A stretch of 22,500 nucleotides of DNA, taken from the NCBI GenBank assembly GCA_000320545.1, contig ADNK01002957.1, positions 1 through 22,500 of the forward strand. The letters are read 5' to 3'. The stretch comes from Bigelowiella natans CCMP2755. Lineage: Eukaryota; Cercozoa; Chlorarachniophyceae. A program made the translations under genes and the position numbers. The notes beneath the pieces were generated by a model. That model worked only from the letters and a program-made list of their open reading frames with translations, had not been told where the DNA came from and did not search any database. Shown here in pieces: positions 13,335 through 22,500 of the stretch (its first letter is position 1; the number at the start of each line of letters is the position of its first letter).

Positions 13335-14694
13335 CTGCAAAAATCAGTTAATAGCTACTATCAACCCACACAAGTTCCATAGTCGTCGTCGTAGTAGGAG
13401 AAGTAGTACCCCATGGAGAGTACAATCACATTATCAAACGCCATCTTTGAAGGAAGTAGGCAAGAAGACAAGGATGGTTTTTGTCGGCCCCTTGCCAAGC
13501 GTTTGGCCATCCTGTTTGGGTCCCAAATGAAAAGAGAATTAGGTGAATGGGCGACGGTTCATTTCCAACATGATCCAATGTGTTATCGTTCAGTGACAAC
13601 TAACAAGGCTGCAGCTGCCAATCAATGGAAAATAGGAGAATGCCCGCTTGATGGATGATATGCATATTCATGCTCAGTGTCTGATGTCATGCGTCATTGT
13701 CCATTGATCTGCAATGACAGTCGTACAGCACATAATTTGATAACGTTCTCATGCTTCTTCCCACCTCGCGATGACGGTACCGATGATAGCACTGCTAACA
13801 TCACCATGGTCGAACAAGAAAGACGGCCTATTCGTAAAACCAACAACCAAACCACAAAAGCAATGGAAACGCCGCACTCTTCGTGCCTCTAGTTATTTAG
13901 CGTTCTTTCGGCTCGGAAACAATATTTATCGCAGGGAAGATTTATATTCGAAAAGTAGATGGAAAACCGTGGCCCATGCTCTGAAACAGCGAGGAGGTCC
14001 TTCGCGAGAGCATCAATCCTAGTCACGACCCCCGACGAACGGCTGAGGCAGCGCCGAATCTGCGGTAAGCCACCATTGAATTATACGAAGCGTGCACTGA
14101 ACAATTTACAAATTGAAAATATGTTTGTGTCGAACAGACGCTGGCAAGAAGTGCGGCGCGCACATCAGAGAGGGAGGGGACAGCGGATGCGTCGAGACGC
14201 TCTCCATGCATCCGATCGGTCGCAGGCTCCCGACCGGCCCGAGAAAGTCGGCTACAAGCCAAATTCAATCTTGCGACAACGAAAATGGGTAAATTTACTG
14301 TTTATCCACAAAAATACAGAAATACCATATCTCTATGTAAAAACGTAATACACCATGTTAACTTATCTCAGAAAACCCGTCTTTTACATCCGCCGATTGC
14401 GAAGAAAAAGCGGTGGGTAAAATGAGGTAGACGTAGCCTTTTTATTGGAGGAATAGGGGCCATTTCTGAGAGAAAGAAGTCTCGCGAAGGGGTTGCAGCT
14501 TTTTCTCCGCGTTCTAACCTTGAAAACTGGCGTAAGGCGGAAATAATAAAATCGGCCATCATAAGCATGTCGTTATCTTATTTTATAGCTCATTTACTAG
14601 TTTTAAGCACTATTCCTTCAGCACGGGAGAGCATCGAGCCCCCCCTACTCTCCAACTAAACTTCCTTCCAACGCCCTGTCCCCGGTCTGCAGCC
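13335..14694. other. Unresolved region with small plus-strand ORFs
   Basis: Candidate plus-strand frames are 13413-13658 (81 codons, includes RPLAKRLAILFGSQMKRELG), 13771-14022 (83 codons, rich in Lys/Arg/Trp/Tyr) and 13959-14348. An open frame without an early ATG also runs from about 14131 to 14428. A strong donor (CG|GTAAGCC near 14063) and an acceptor (GTCGAACAG at 14138) could join two of them. Composition looks protein-like, but no family, start or consistent gene model emerges. Confidence 0.3.
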
Positions 14695-15849
14695 ATGGCT
14701 TTCAATCTACAAGCTCTTATTGCAAAGAGGACGAAAATAGAACATCGAAGATATTCGGAATGTAAGCAAAACAGCCTTGGGAAAATGGATGAGCAAGTTT
14801 CGCAGCTCTCGGAGGCATTCGGCGTCAAGTTTGAGGATTTGAAGGGATTTCTCCTTAATGCAAAGATGAAAGAGGCTGTGAGTCAAACCTTGAAGCTTCC
14901 ATCTTCTGAATACCTGTGTGGGTTCGACATGAAAGGGCACTTGAATTGCGATTTCGACATTAAATCGAATGGCCTTGATGCCAAACACTCTTCTATGCTT
15001 GATGACTCTAAGGAGCGCGTTGGAGGCGGAAACAGTGTAATGTGGGATTCAAAGATTCATCGACAATTGAGGTATCCAGGGTATGTGGAGGGCTTCAATC
15101 TGAATCTTGACAACAAGCACGGCAAATCCGACAAGAAGGGCTTCTCTTTTGACAGCAGTGAAGGCAGCAGTACTGGCTCATCAGCGACCTATTTGGGGGA
15201 TATAGGTTCTATTGGAAGCATTTGTGATTCTCCTCGAGTGCATGCAACAGTCCCATCGATGACCTTAGCTCGGAGTAGCTCCGGAGATACTATGGGCGGT
15301 TTGACTGGTGACGTCTTCAAGCTGCCGAACGACCCAGATTTTACATTCTTTTCCGACGGAGACGATGACGAGGGTGAGGATACGGCAACTGACACTGCGC
15401 ACTCTAGCATTTCTATTCTTTCCAGGATATCTGAACGATGTCCTGATGTGGATAAAAAGATAGAAATGTCTCCTAAACGGGAGTCGAAGAATAGGAAGGC
15501 CAAATTGTACGTTGATGGATGTGAAAGCGTTCTTCAGCTCGATGCGAACCGGTCGATTTTGAGTCAAGAGGTGTTAATGAGAATGAAGATGTCTTTTTAT
15601 CGCCAGTCCTTGGCTGGGGGGTGGAAGAAAAAGAGAGTCCGTGATGAGGCCTCGAAGGATGTAAAGATGGATACTACTCAGCAGCAGCGACTCAAACGAA
15701 TTCGCATCAAGAAAGAATCTAGTGACGAGGATCTCTCTGTGCAACAGTTTTCTGAAGAATTTCTGAGAAGCTTTGCGAATCGAATTGTGAGCTGCCCTCT
15801 TTGCAGGGTGCCCTCTAACATTGGACACGAGGGTAATGTAAGGTTCTGA
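14695..15849 (+). CDS. Unrecognised 384-residue protein, acidic/basic and nuclear-looking, uninterrupted frame
   Basis: A single 385-codon frame in a window where other genes are cut into short exons. The start is supported by its context (GCAGCCATGGCT) and by the absence of a longer frame. The N-terminus (about 1-75) is predicted helical, with VKFEDLKGFLLNAKMKEAV. A Ser/Gly/Asp-rich middle follows. An acidic stretch at about 221-231 (SDGDDDEGEDT) is followed by basic clusters near 262-270 (SPKRESKNRKAK), 311-316 (KKKRVR) and 333-342 (RLKRIRIKKE), which resemble nuclear localisation signals. The C-terminus has CPLC, too few Cys/His residues for a complete zinc finger. No domain family is recognised. 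A GTAAGG at 15838 could act as a donor to an exon beginning at 15882 in the same phase, adding about 97 residues. It converges on the cathepsin gene. Confidence 0.75.
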   Translation: MAFNLQALIAKRTKIEHRRYSECKQNSLGKMDEQVSQLSEAFGVKFEDLKGFLLNAKMKEAVSQTLKLPSSEYLCGFDMKGHLNCDFDIKSNGLDAKHSSMLDDSKERVGGGNSVMWDSKIHRQLRYPGYVEGFNLNLDNKHGKSDKKGFSFDSSEGSSTGSSATYLGDIGSIGSICDSPRVHATVPSMTLARSSSGDTMGGLTGDVFKLPNDPDFTFFSDGDDDEGEDTATDTAHSSISILSRISERCPDVDKKIEMSPKRESKNRKAKLYVDGCESVLQLDANRSILSQEVLMRMKMSFYRQSLAGGWKKKRVRDEASKDVKMDTTQQQRLKRIRIKKESSDEDLSVQQFSEEFLRSFANRIVSCPLCRVPSNIGHEGNVRF

Positions 15850-15881
15850 ACCATTGCCGATCGAGGCTTTTGCAACGGCAG

Positions 15882-16172
15882 ATTAAATCTCCTTGGGCGA
15901 TGTATGTTGAGCCGAGGAATATGTATTTTGAGCCATGGAGCGTGTTTGTGAAATCTAAACATCTAAAAATTCGGATTTGTTTGGATGGCGAATTTTGGAC
16001 CATCATACCGCCGCACATGCGAGGACGTGAGCTACTTTATCATGACCAAGCCTCATTCCATGTATGTTGCTTGTACAACGATACTCGTATATTAGTATCG
16101 TACATGCATGCACATGTGCATGTACATGTACGCGTTCCAAGCAAGACATTAGATCCTGTCCCATTCTCTTAA
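15882..16172 (+). other. Possible 3' exon of the unrecognised gene
   Basis: If the 44-nt stretch 15838-15881 (GTAAGG ... ACGGCAG) were an intron, the frame would continue in phase 0. It would run through IKSPWAMYVEPRNMYFEPW and later a His/Val dipeptide run to a stop at 16172. The intron would be shorter than any other here (the others are at least about 60 nt), and the preceding frame already ends plausibly, so this is a weak alternative. Confidence 0.25.
16079..16132. repeat. Hairpin plus 34-nt imperfect palindrome
   Basis: CGATACT (16079-16085) and AGTATCG (16094-16100) form a 7-bp stem with an 8-nt loop. The next stretch, 16099-16132, is a near-palindrome centred on the perfect 16-mer CATGCACATGTGCATG at 16107-16122. 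It lies downstream of the unrecognised gene, possibly in its 3' UTR. Confidence 0.7.
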
Positions 16173-16911
16173 CGGAATATGTGCTGTATTGTTTGATCTA
16201 ATAATGATGTTCGTAGCTATGTGTCGCGATCACAAGCCTATCATAGCAGCTAGTGTCTAATAGGTCTAGCTATAGCTAGGCTAGTAGGCCAGCAAGCACC
16301 ACGTGTCACAAGCACTTATAGACACTGTAGCCACTTACTCCACAACGACGTGTACTACGAATTGACATCATCATTAGCTATCTCTATCTAGCTATTATCA
16401 TTATTGTTATTGTTGTGCTAAATCGACTTGGTCAGGTATGCACGTCGACGAGATGAGACGTCTAGATGTACATTGTCTGGGGTTAGATGTGAGCCTGAGA
16501 CCGTAGCAGCAAACGCATGCGAGCAGGATCATGCTCGCGCCATTGTGGGGAATTGAAATATAAGCACAAGCATGTAGGCTGTAGATTGACGCGAAATGAT
16601 CATGCAGTATGACACATGTGACAAAGCTTATATGACTGAAATGTGATGATTCATACGAGCTTAGGAAAGACTAGAATTCGAACATTTAAGCGTACTAATT
16701 TGTGATACGACACAGAGAGCATTTTGATAATTTGGCCTGGCCATGGTAGTTAATGCATAATATGTTTCCTACAACTGCTGAGCGATGACATTAATAGTTT
16801 TTAAAAAAAAGACGACTTTCGCTTATGAAATGAGCGATTTTGATTGAATGTGAAACAAATTTCACACGACTTCAGTTAAATTTAGGTAGTCTGCGTACCT
16901 CTGAAATCTTC
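16173..16911. other. Convergent intergenic region
   Basis: AT-rich spacer with many short CTAG/GCTA-type motifs (around 16240-16290) and a poly-A run at 16803-16810. No open frame with coding character was found, and no RNA gene was recognised. Confidence 0.5.
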
Positions 16912-18156
16912 TCAATAGTTCGATTTTATAATTTCCCAAAATGGGTCCTTGTATGCTCCATATCGGATGCAGTTGTCCCCATTTTCCTTACATGGATGGT
17001 TAATCTCTGTCCAAGTTCCTGGAGTGGCCCATGAGCACATAGATTCTAGTGCAAGAGCATTATTTCCCTTCTCAAGTCGCATGTATCCCATTTCCCCCCA
17101 GTATTCTCCCCATGAATTTCGCACAATCCAGTATTTATTTCCGTCTTCATCCTCACCCCAGCCGGTTACAGAAACAATGTGATTGATGTCCCGATCTTGC
17201 TTTTTATCGTCTTTCATGATCCCCCCAGTGTAATCAAGGATGGGCTCGGCATCGATTCCGCATGCTATGGGACCCCTTGTATGAATTTCTGCCATCATCT
17301 TCAATTCTCCTCGCACTTCACCATACTCCGCAATCGTTGCATTGGGAAAATAATCAATTTCGGCACACCTGCCTCCCATGGATTTAAAGGTGCTGCAAGT
17401 ACGACACACATTCTGGTTGTCACATCTGGTATTAGCCGATCTACAGAAACCCTCCGTGCTTTCTTCCGAACATGCAATGTACTGCTGACATGTATCAAAA
17501 GGGACGAATCCAGAAGTTTTAACGAATTCGAAAGCTCCCGTAGCAGAGCCTCCGTGACATGAGCCTGCAATATCCATACCGCAGTTGAGGAGGTATTGGA
17601 TCGCTAGATTGATCTCAATCCCCTGTGCACTTCGTGCAATCTTGATACGGTCAGCTAGCGTAGAGAGCGCGCCATGTGCCCAGCAGCTGGCCAACAATTA
17701 TTTAACAAAAACATACTTCAATTCATGATCACTCAGTTAACAACTGTCTGTTCTTTCTATTCCTATGAATCAGGGAATTCAGTTGTATACCTTCCACAGT
17801 ACTGTGGGATATGTTGGTTCAAATTCTTAGTTAGGTATGAGACGCCAGATATGTTGCCCCAATTGAAATCCGTCGGTAGGTTCGATGTGTTGATGTAGGT
17901 ATGCGGAACTGGGAGTTTGTAGTCGTTCCTCTTCTTATGCCCTTTCATATGCTGAGGTTAGAGTAAGAGCATGCTATTAACTCATCTGTAACTTCGATAG
18001 CATTCACACCAAGGCGGATGAATCTTCTACCTTAAATTCTGAGACGTATCCGTGCTTGTGCTGTAGTGTTCCGACAATCAACGCTGCAATAATGACACCC
18101 CGAAGTCTCGAGGAAAACGACAACTCCGATTGAAACGGGTGCAGCATTGGGATCAT
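16912..18156 (-). CDS. CTSZ: Cathepsin Z/X-like papain-family (C1A) cysteine carboxypeptidase
   Basis: Three exons, 18156-18031, 17951-17791 and 17686-16912, join in phases 0 and 2 to give 353 residues. The N-terminus has a hydrophobic segment (RGVIIAALIVGTL) that could be a signal peptide or anchor. Cathepsin Z hallmarks follow: LPTDFNWGNISGVSY, then the HIP mini-loop directly before the active site, HIPQYCGSCWAH, with catalytic Cys97 rebuilt across the second intron. Further on come the catalytic His in INHIVSVTGWG and the Asn in IVRNSWGEYWG. The short propeptide is typical of cathepsin Z, and the conserved Cys residues are abundant. Possible N-glycosylation sites include NTS, NIS and NAT. 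The role is lysosomal or secreted carboxypeptidase. The tail (after CSWATPG) extends about 35 residues beyond the animal enzyme. A second in-frame ATG at 18147 is an alternative start. Confidence 0.93.
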
Positions 18157-18599
18157 CCAGATAAGCTTCTAAGTAAGCTTCCCTATCTGTTTTTGGCGAT
18201 TATCACTGCCCTTCGAAGCGGGGGGAGCTATTCGTCTACTGTCTGCTTGTAAAGCAAGAGAAGAGCTATGCAATCGAAACTACGGCTTCTTCTTATTTTC
18301 GTGGCTTAGACTAGACCTATATACACATTGCGTCTTGATCTTTGGCAAGTCGCACATTCGAAATGATTCCCATTTTCGTAAATTACGACGAGTGCTCGTG
18401 AATTGTTTTGTACCACGAGAAACAGCCATTATTTTCTTCGCAAATTGTGGCAAAAATCATTGTCGCTAGACATTTCTCACATGTTTTCCCATCTTTTCGA
18501 GAGAAAGATCACGATATCATGCTAGATGGATGATATTTTCTATCTACGACATCATCAACTTCATGTCGCCTAACAGCAACAGGTGAACCCGAACATCCG
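18157..18599. promoter_or_regulatory. Divergent upstream region of the cathepsin and ATP-grasp genes
   Basis: About 440 bp separates the cathepsin start from the first candidate ATG of the plus-strand gene. A duplicated AAGCTT-containing motif (TAAGCTTCTAAGTAAGCTTC at 18162-18181) lies close to the cathepsin start. No TATA box is clear. Promoter function is inferred from orientation. Confidence 0.4.
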
Positions 18600-19096
18600 A
18601 TGACGGGATCGAGTTCGGGCAAAAGGCAAATCGGTGACGGGGAGATGAATAAGCAGGAGCGCAAGATAGAACAAAACAAGAGTTACACAGAAGTGAAAAG
18701 GGCCACAGAAACACAATCGAAAAAGCTACTGGGTGCGTAAATGTAGCGAAGTATTTGTACGAAAACTCACATACATCGATGTGTTGTTGAGGCAGGAATA
18801 GATTCGGAACATAAGCTCCGGTCCGAAAACCTTCCTTTCGATATTGACGTGGTGATATTCATCTTTCCGTACTGCCGTTATTACCATGCCACACTCAATG
18901 GGTCGCATGATCCGTCTTCTTAGTGGTATCCTCGCTTAAAACGGCACACCTATAAAAGTTTCTTCTTACCCCTCACACGACGAGAAGCACAGGTAGCATT
19001 TTACCCAACATGCATGAATAATATCGGGCGTTCTGACGTATAATTTGCTGTCGTCGCCCAATTGAAACAGGCCATCCTGAATCACTATCAAACCGC
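18600..19096 (+). other. Candidate 5' exons of the ATP-grasp gene
   Basis: An ATG at 18600 opens 44 codons (MTGSSSGKRQIGDGEMNKQE...) ending at donor G|GTGCGT (18732). The acceptor GAGGCAG at 18795 continues in phase with GIDSEHKLRSENLPFDID. A 26-nt exon, 19071-19096 (AILNHYQTA), ends at GTAAGA in phase 2, which matches the acceptor at 19222. The donor linking the second and third pieces (18848 or 18851) is uncertain, and another exon may be missing. Confidence 0.4.
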
Positions 19097-19222
19097 GTAA
19101 GAAGAGCCACTGCTTATCATCCTAACAACGTTGAAAGCATTCTCAGCAATCAGCTGAGCAATCGATAGGGTGGTGAACGATTTTTGTTTCATCATTGGTT
19201 TGTGTGTTGCTTCGGTGTCCAG

Positions 19223-20475
19223 ATACTTAGCGAGGCACCGACTCCGTCGATCTGATGTCCAGGCAAGAGGAATATTTACTCACAACCAACAGTGCTTTGA
19301 ACAACACAATACCATCAAAATTGGATGACTGATTACGAAGAATAATGTAGAAGTATATCTACATGATATTACTAGCTAATGATGATTATTATTGTCATTA
19401 TTGTCATCATCATCATCATCATCAATTGATTCAGGTCCTTGAAGCTCTCGAAAGAACCCTTGATAAGTTGTTTTGGAAGAGGTTCAGGGGAAAGAGCGCA
19501 TTCTTACGACTTTGCGGTTGGAATGTCACAAACGCACGCACGCACACTCCCACACGCATACTTATCTTTCTTTAAACTGCGTTTATCGAAAACCACCGCT
19601 CAATCGCACATTTCTTTGATTTTATTGATATTGTCATTACCCCACTCTTGTTCCCCTTACTACGCACGCACGCTGCTGTATACAGGAAGAAGTCCCAAGG
19701 ACGGGGACCCGCTTGACAAGTAGTACTTTCTACTGCATGCTTATATATCAATATAACGACGTGAAGGCTACCTTTAATAACACAGAAGAGAGAACGTGCT
19801 CCCTCTTATCGCAGTAAGACTACACAATTAATATACGTGCACATTCTATTTCTTCTGTGATCGATCTAGGACTAAGGTGTGGGCAATGTACACGAAGCAG
19901 CTGAAGGAGATATCAGGAAAGAACGCATTCACGCAGAAGGGAGCCTACCGCGAAATTGACGTCAACTTGAAGCTACGAGCTATTGGAAGAGTACGGAAGC
20001 TGAACAAAAATCCCTTCCAAAGCTATATTAAACTAACCGCTGACCGCCCATAGTGATAGATCATCACTTCGTCAGCCGATCCTATTCCTTTTGTCTTGTA
20101 GGTTAATTACCTCAGCGTATCAAATGGCGCAGAAGCGCTCGCATTGCTGCTATCTTCTGAACGCGTGTACACTGACCTGCACGATTGGCTCAGGTCAGGT
20201 CTAGGAGGAAGGATTCGTAGCTACATGTTTTGTTAGCGATTATCTATCTGCTGCTGCCAGATGGAGAGCCGTATAATTTGTCATCATCATCACCACCGTC
20301 ATTATCATCATCATCACCAACAATCACCATCAATCATGAAACCGTTGAATAATAGGCATGGAGAGCCAGAGCAGATTGTTCTGAGAGAATGGGACGAGGA
20401 TATGCGAGTAGATCGCGAATTCCGAGTATACGTTCATCAGTCGAAGATATGCGCTATTTCTCAGTCAGTAGATAT

Positions 20476-20516
<41 letters not shown>

Positions 20517-21952
20517 GTTCTTAAAAGCACAGAAAGAGAGGAGTTTTCAAAACTGAGTGTACATCGTCGTTTGCTGCTGATAGCAACGACGAATAGGGAG
20601 AGAAGAAGAATGGCTTTATGGCTTACGGAAGGGGGAGAGAGAGGAAGGAGGGGGAGAGGGGATATCAATCCTCATAATCCGATCAACGCGTGTGTGAGGC
20701 TCATGCGTCTTGTTCGGTTTATTATTGGCACTGATTTCCAGCTACTTTGCTGCTGCTGCTGCTGCTGCAATAGGTACGACCACTACACATACTATCCGGA
20801 GCTCGCACAACACAAAGCCACCATTGAAAAACTGATTCGGGAGGAATGGGCAAAGATACATCTAGAGGTATTATCACGTATCACGGACCACGAGTATGCT
20901 TTAGGGTTGAGGGGGGGGGGAACAAGGAGAGGGAGACCGATCTCCTCAATCCCTTCTCAAAGGAGAAATATCTCATAATCAAGTATACTGATATCAACAT
21001 GAAGAACATACATCCCCACAATCGTCATCATCATAATCATCATCATCATCAGCGCAATGATTTATATTGATAGCACCACCTTCCTCTCCCTTCGCTTCTT
21101 TCTCTTCCTCTGGTTCTCTTCTCTCCATCATCATCTTCTTCTTCTTCATCTTCTTCTTCTTGCTCCGCTTCTTTTCTTCTTCCAAGGTTGGGATCCACTC
21201 GTATTGTATGGACTTTGTCTACATCCCAGCAGCTGAGAAGTCAGCGAGAGTCAGAATGGTGCGCGACGACCACCAGCTATCATCCTAATCAGTGGATAAT
21301 ATAAATCATATCAAATGATAATAGTAACAATAATAATAATAATAATTAATCTTCTCTGTGAATGAAGTATGTGACTTTCACTAGGAAGCATAACTGCTGC
21401 ACCTAACAGCAGCCATAATACCCCGATGAAACCTACCGTGCACATATCATCGTAGTAATGCGTGCTGATTGAGCAGCTTTCTCCCCCCCCCCCTTCCTTA
21501 GATCGAAATAAGCCCATTCCTCCCATGCACAGGGCCTGCATGCTTCAGCTGGACGAAAGATAGGGTTAGTGGTGATGATGCGTCTCGAGTGAGAGAAGAT
21601 ACTGGGGGGGGGGGGGAGGGGGGGGGATAAGAAGAGGACGATGATGAAAAAGAAGAGTAAGGAGGGGGGGGAGGAAAATAACCTTAATGATGACAACGAC
21701 GGCGATGACGACGACGATGAGGAAGAGGAAAGCAACTACTGTGGTGCATGTTGTACGTCTATATGGTGATAGCAATGTAACTGTTGTAGCCAAATAACGA
21801 CGCTTCTTGCTCTTCCTTATTATCATCATCATGCAAGAAACTACCATCCCTAGTCACAAAGCATCAACGCGATGAACAAACACCAATCTCTTCCAATAGG
21901 ATGTGCTAGAGGGACGCTCACCCTTTGAGTTTCGGCTTGTAGAGGAAAAGAA
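19223..21952 (+). CDS. CDC123/R2K-like ATP-grasp domain protein (core exons)
   Basis: Phase-consistent exons: 19223-19256, 19435-19516, 19686-19719, 19870-19990, 20102-20193, 20356-20463, 20774-20867, 21187-21258, 21502-21564 and 21900-21952 (or longer). The joined protein contains FLRLCGRSPKDG, AEALALLLSSERVYTDL, EFRVYVHQSKICAISQYDHY, SYCMDFVYIP, IEISPF and FSWTKDRDVLEGRSPFEFR. These follow the order of the CDC123/R2K ATP-grasp family: an SxPKD motif, an EFR strand, an ISQ strand, a DF strand and a metal-binding E-x-NPF followed by LFSW and EFR. CDC123 itself helps assemble eIF2; the R2K clades are poorly characterised, and the Tyr-rich SQYDHYTYYPEL stretch fits those better. The Asn of NPF is Ser here, which may affect Mg-ATP binding. 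Both ends of the gene are incomplete. Confidence 0.8.
20478..20513. repeat. (CA)n microsatellite in an intron
   Basis: About 18 CA units begin 14 bases after the donor GTCAGT (20464) of the ATP-grasp gene. A (CTG)n run at 20746-20768 lies just before the acceptor of the same intron. Confidence 0.95.
21484..21494. repeat. Poly-C polypyrimidine tract before an acceptor
   Basis: An uninterrupted C run followed by TTCCTTAG forms the 3' splice signal of the 63-nt exon 21502-21564, which encodes the metal-binding region of the ATP-grasp protein. Confidence 0.85.
21565..21899. other. Intron with G-runs and GAT/GAC repeats
   Basis: This intron, between the IEISPF exon and the DVLEGRSPFEFR exon, contains long G runs (21604-21627 and 21662-21671) and imperfect GAT/GAC/GAG repeats. 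It has no independent coding signal. The minus-strand frames listed for it are low-complexity. Confidence 0.7.
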
Positions 21953-22125
21953 GTACGGGAAGGAGGATGAGCAAAAGCAGCAGCAGCATCAATCCCTCCT
22001 GACTCAAATTGTAGTCATCAATAGTACACTATTGTGTAGTAGAAGTAAAAGTTATTGAAGAGGTCTCCCCCCTCTTCCCAACCGACCCTTCTTGCAGAGG
22101 ATTGATCATGCTAATGTGCTTGTGT

Positions 22126-22130
<5 letters not shown>

Positions 22131-22170
<40 letters not shown>

Positions 22171-22230
22171 TGTGTGTGCTGCTGTGATGATGATGATGAT
22201 GATGAACTAGGTATAAATTAACGATGATGA

Positions 22231-22261
<31 letters not shown>
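22131..22261. repeat. (GT)n, (GAT)n and (TAC)n microsatellites
   Basis: Three arrays lie in succession: (GT)n at about 22131-22168, (GAT)n at 22186-22206 and (TAC)n at 22231-22261. They probably sit in an intron near the 3' end of the ATP-grasp gene. A C17-type run follows at about 22428-22443. Confidence 0.9.
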
Positions 22262-22262
<1 letters not shown>

Positions 22263-22272
22263 ACTATGGTAG

Positions 22273-22500
22273 GTGGAAGCTAATTGGGATCGACGATGGT
22301 GTGCTCAGAGTGCTGATAATGATGATAATAATAATGGCCATTTTAGCATTGGAACAGAGACGAGATACTATAAAGAGGTCAGTATTCAATCCCTCATGGT
22401 TCTTCGTAGCATTGCTACTTGTTATGACCCCCCCCCCCCCCCCGCCCCCTCTCCTTCTCTTGTGCGTGTGCGTGTGTGTGAGAGTGTGTTGTAGGAGTAA
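22273..22500 (+). other. Candidate 3' exon of the ATP-grasp gene, open to the window edge
   Basis: The acceptor TATGGTAG at 22272 joins in phase to the donor AA|GTACGG (21952), giving EEKKWKLIGIDDGVLRV. The same frame stays open to the window end through low-complexity codons, so the real exon end or stop cannot be placed. A longer preceding exon ending near 22010 is an alternative. Confidence 0.4.

Noticed and set aside
17179-17562. 127-codon plus-strand ORF
   Set aside because: It is antisense to the cathepsin Z exon, whose catalytic motifs identify the coding strand.
18726-18908. Minus-strand 60-codon ORF upstream of the ATP-grasp gene
   Set aside because: It has no family features, and the plus-strand reading gives phase-compatible candidate exons over the same bases.
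20994-21185. Lys/Glu/Met-rich minus-strand ORF
   Set aside because: It is a low-complexity reading of TTC/CTT and CAT repeats in an intron of the ATP-grasp gene.

Overview
The window is nuclear DNA from a eukaryote. Reading frames are broken by many GT-AG introns whose phases can be checked exon by exon, and simple-sequence repeats are very dense. The gene mix (ERMARD/DUF4209-like, FKBP15-like with a WH1 domain, a CDC123/R2K-type ATP-grasp, cathepsin Z) fits a protist. A stramenopile alga or relative is my guess, not something the sequence proves. There are no operons, Shine-Dalgarno sites or CRISPR arrays, and I saw no rRNA or tRNA.

Layout. (1) 1-3322, plus: 3' part of an ERMARD/DUF4209 (HEPN superfamily)-like gene, entering from the left edge; its predicted catalytic motif lies in a 17-nt microexon. 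(2) 3999-6443, minus: FKBP15-like protein with a WH1-like domain, a degenerate FKBP domain and a coiled coil. (3) 6926-10462, plus: saccharopine-dehydrogenase-like oxidoreductase in 14 exons giving exactly 401 codons plus a stop. (4) 10463-14694: poorly resolved, with two candidate Ser/Arg-rich reading frames on the minus strand and small ORFs on the plus strand. (5) 14695-15849, plus: uninterrupted 384-codon gene for an unrecognised, nuclear-looking protein. (6) 16912-18156, minus: cathepsin Z/X-like cysteine protease in three exons. (7) about 18600 to the right edge, plus: CDC123/R2K-like ATP-grasp protein in many short exons.

Genes 2/3 and 6/7 are divergent pairs with roughly 0.4-0.5 kb between start codons. 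Genes 1/2 and 5/6 are convergent. The products do not form an obvious pathway: they point to RNA turnover at the ER, endosome/actin trafficking, redox/lipid metabolism, lysosomal proteolysis and an ATP-dependent ligase-like activity.

The most unusual property is how microsatellites are woven into gene structure. They fill introns, sit directly before 3' splice sites where they act as polypyrimidine tracts, and encode His, Glu/Asp, Ala, Ser and Asp runs inside exons. All exon joins were derived by hand from splice-site and phase logic and need transcript support.
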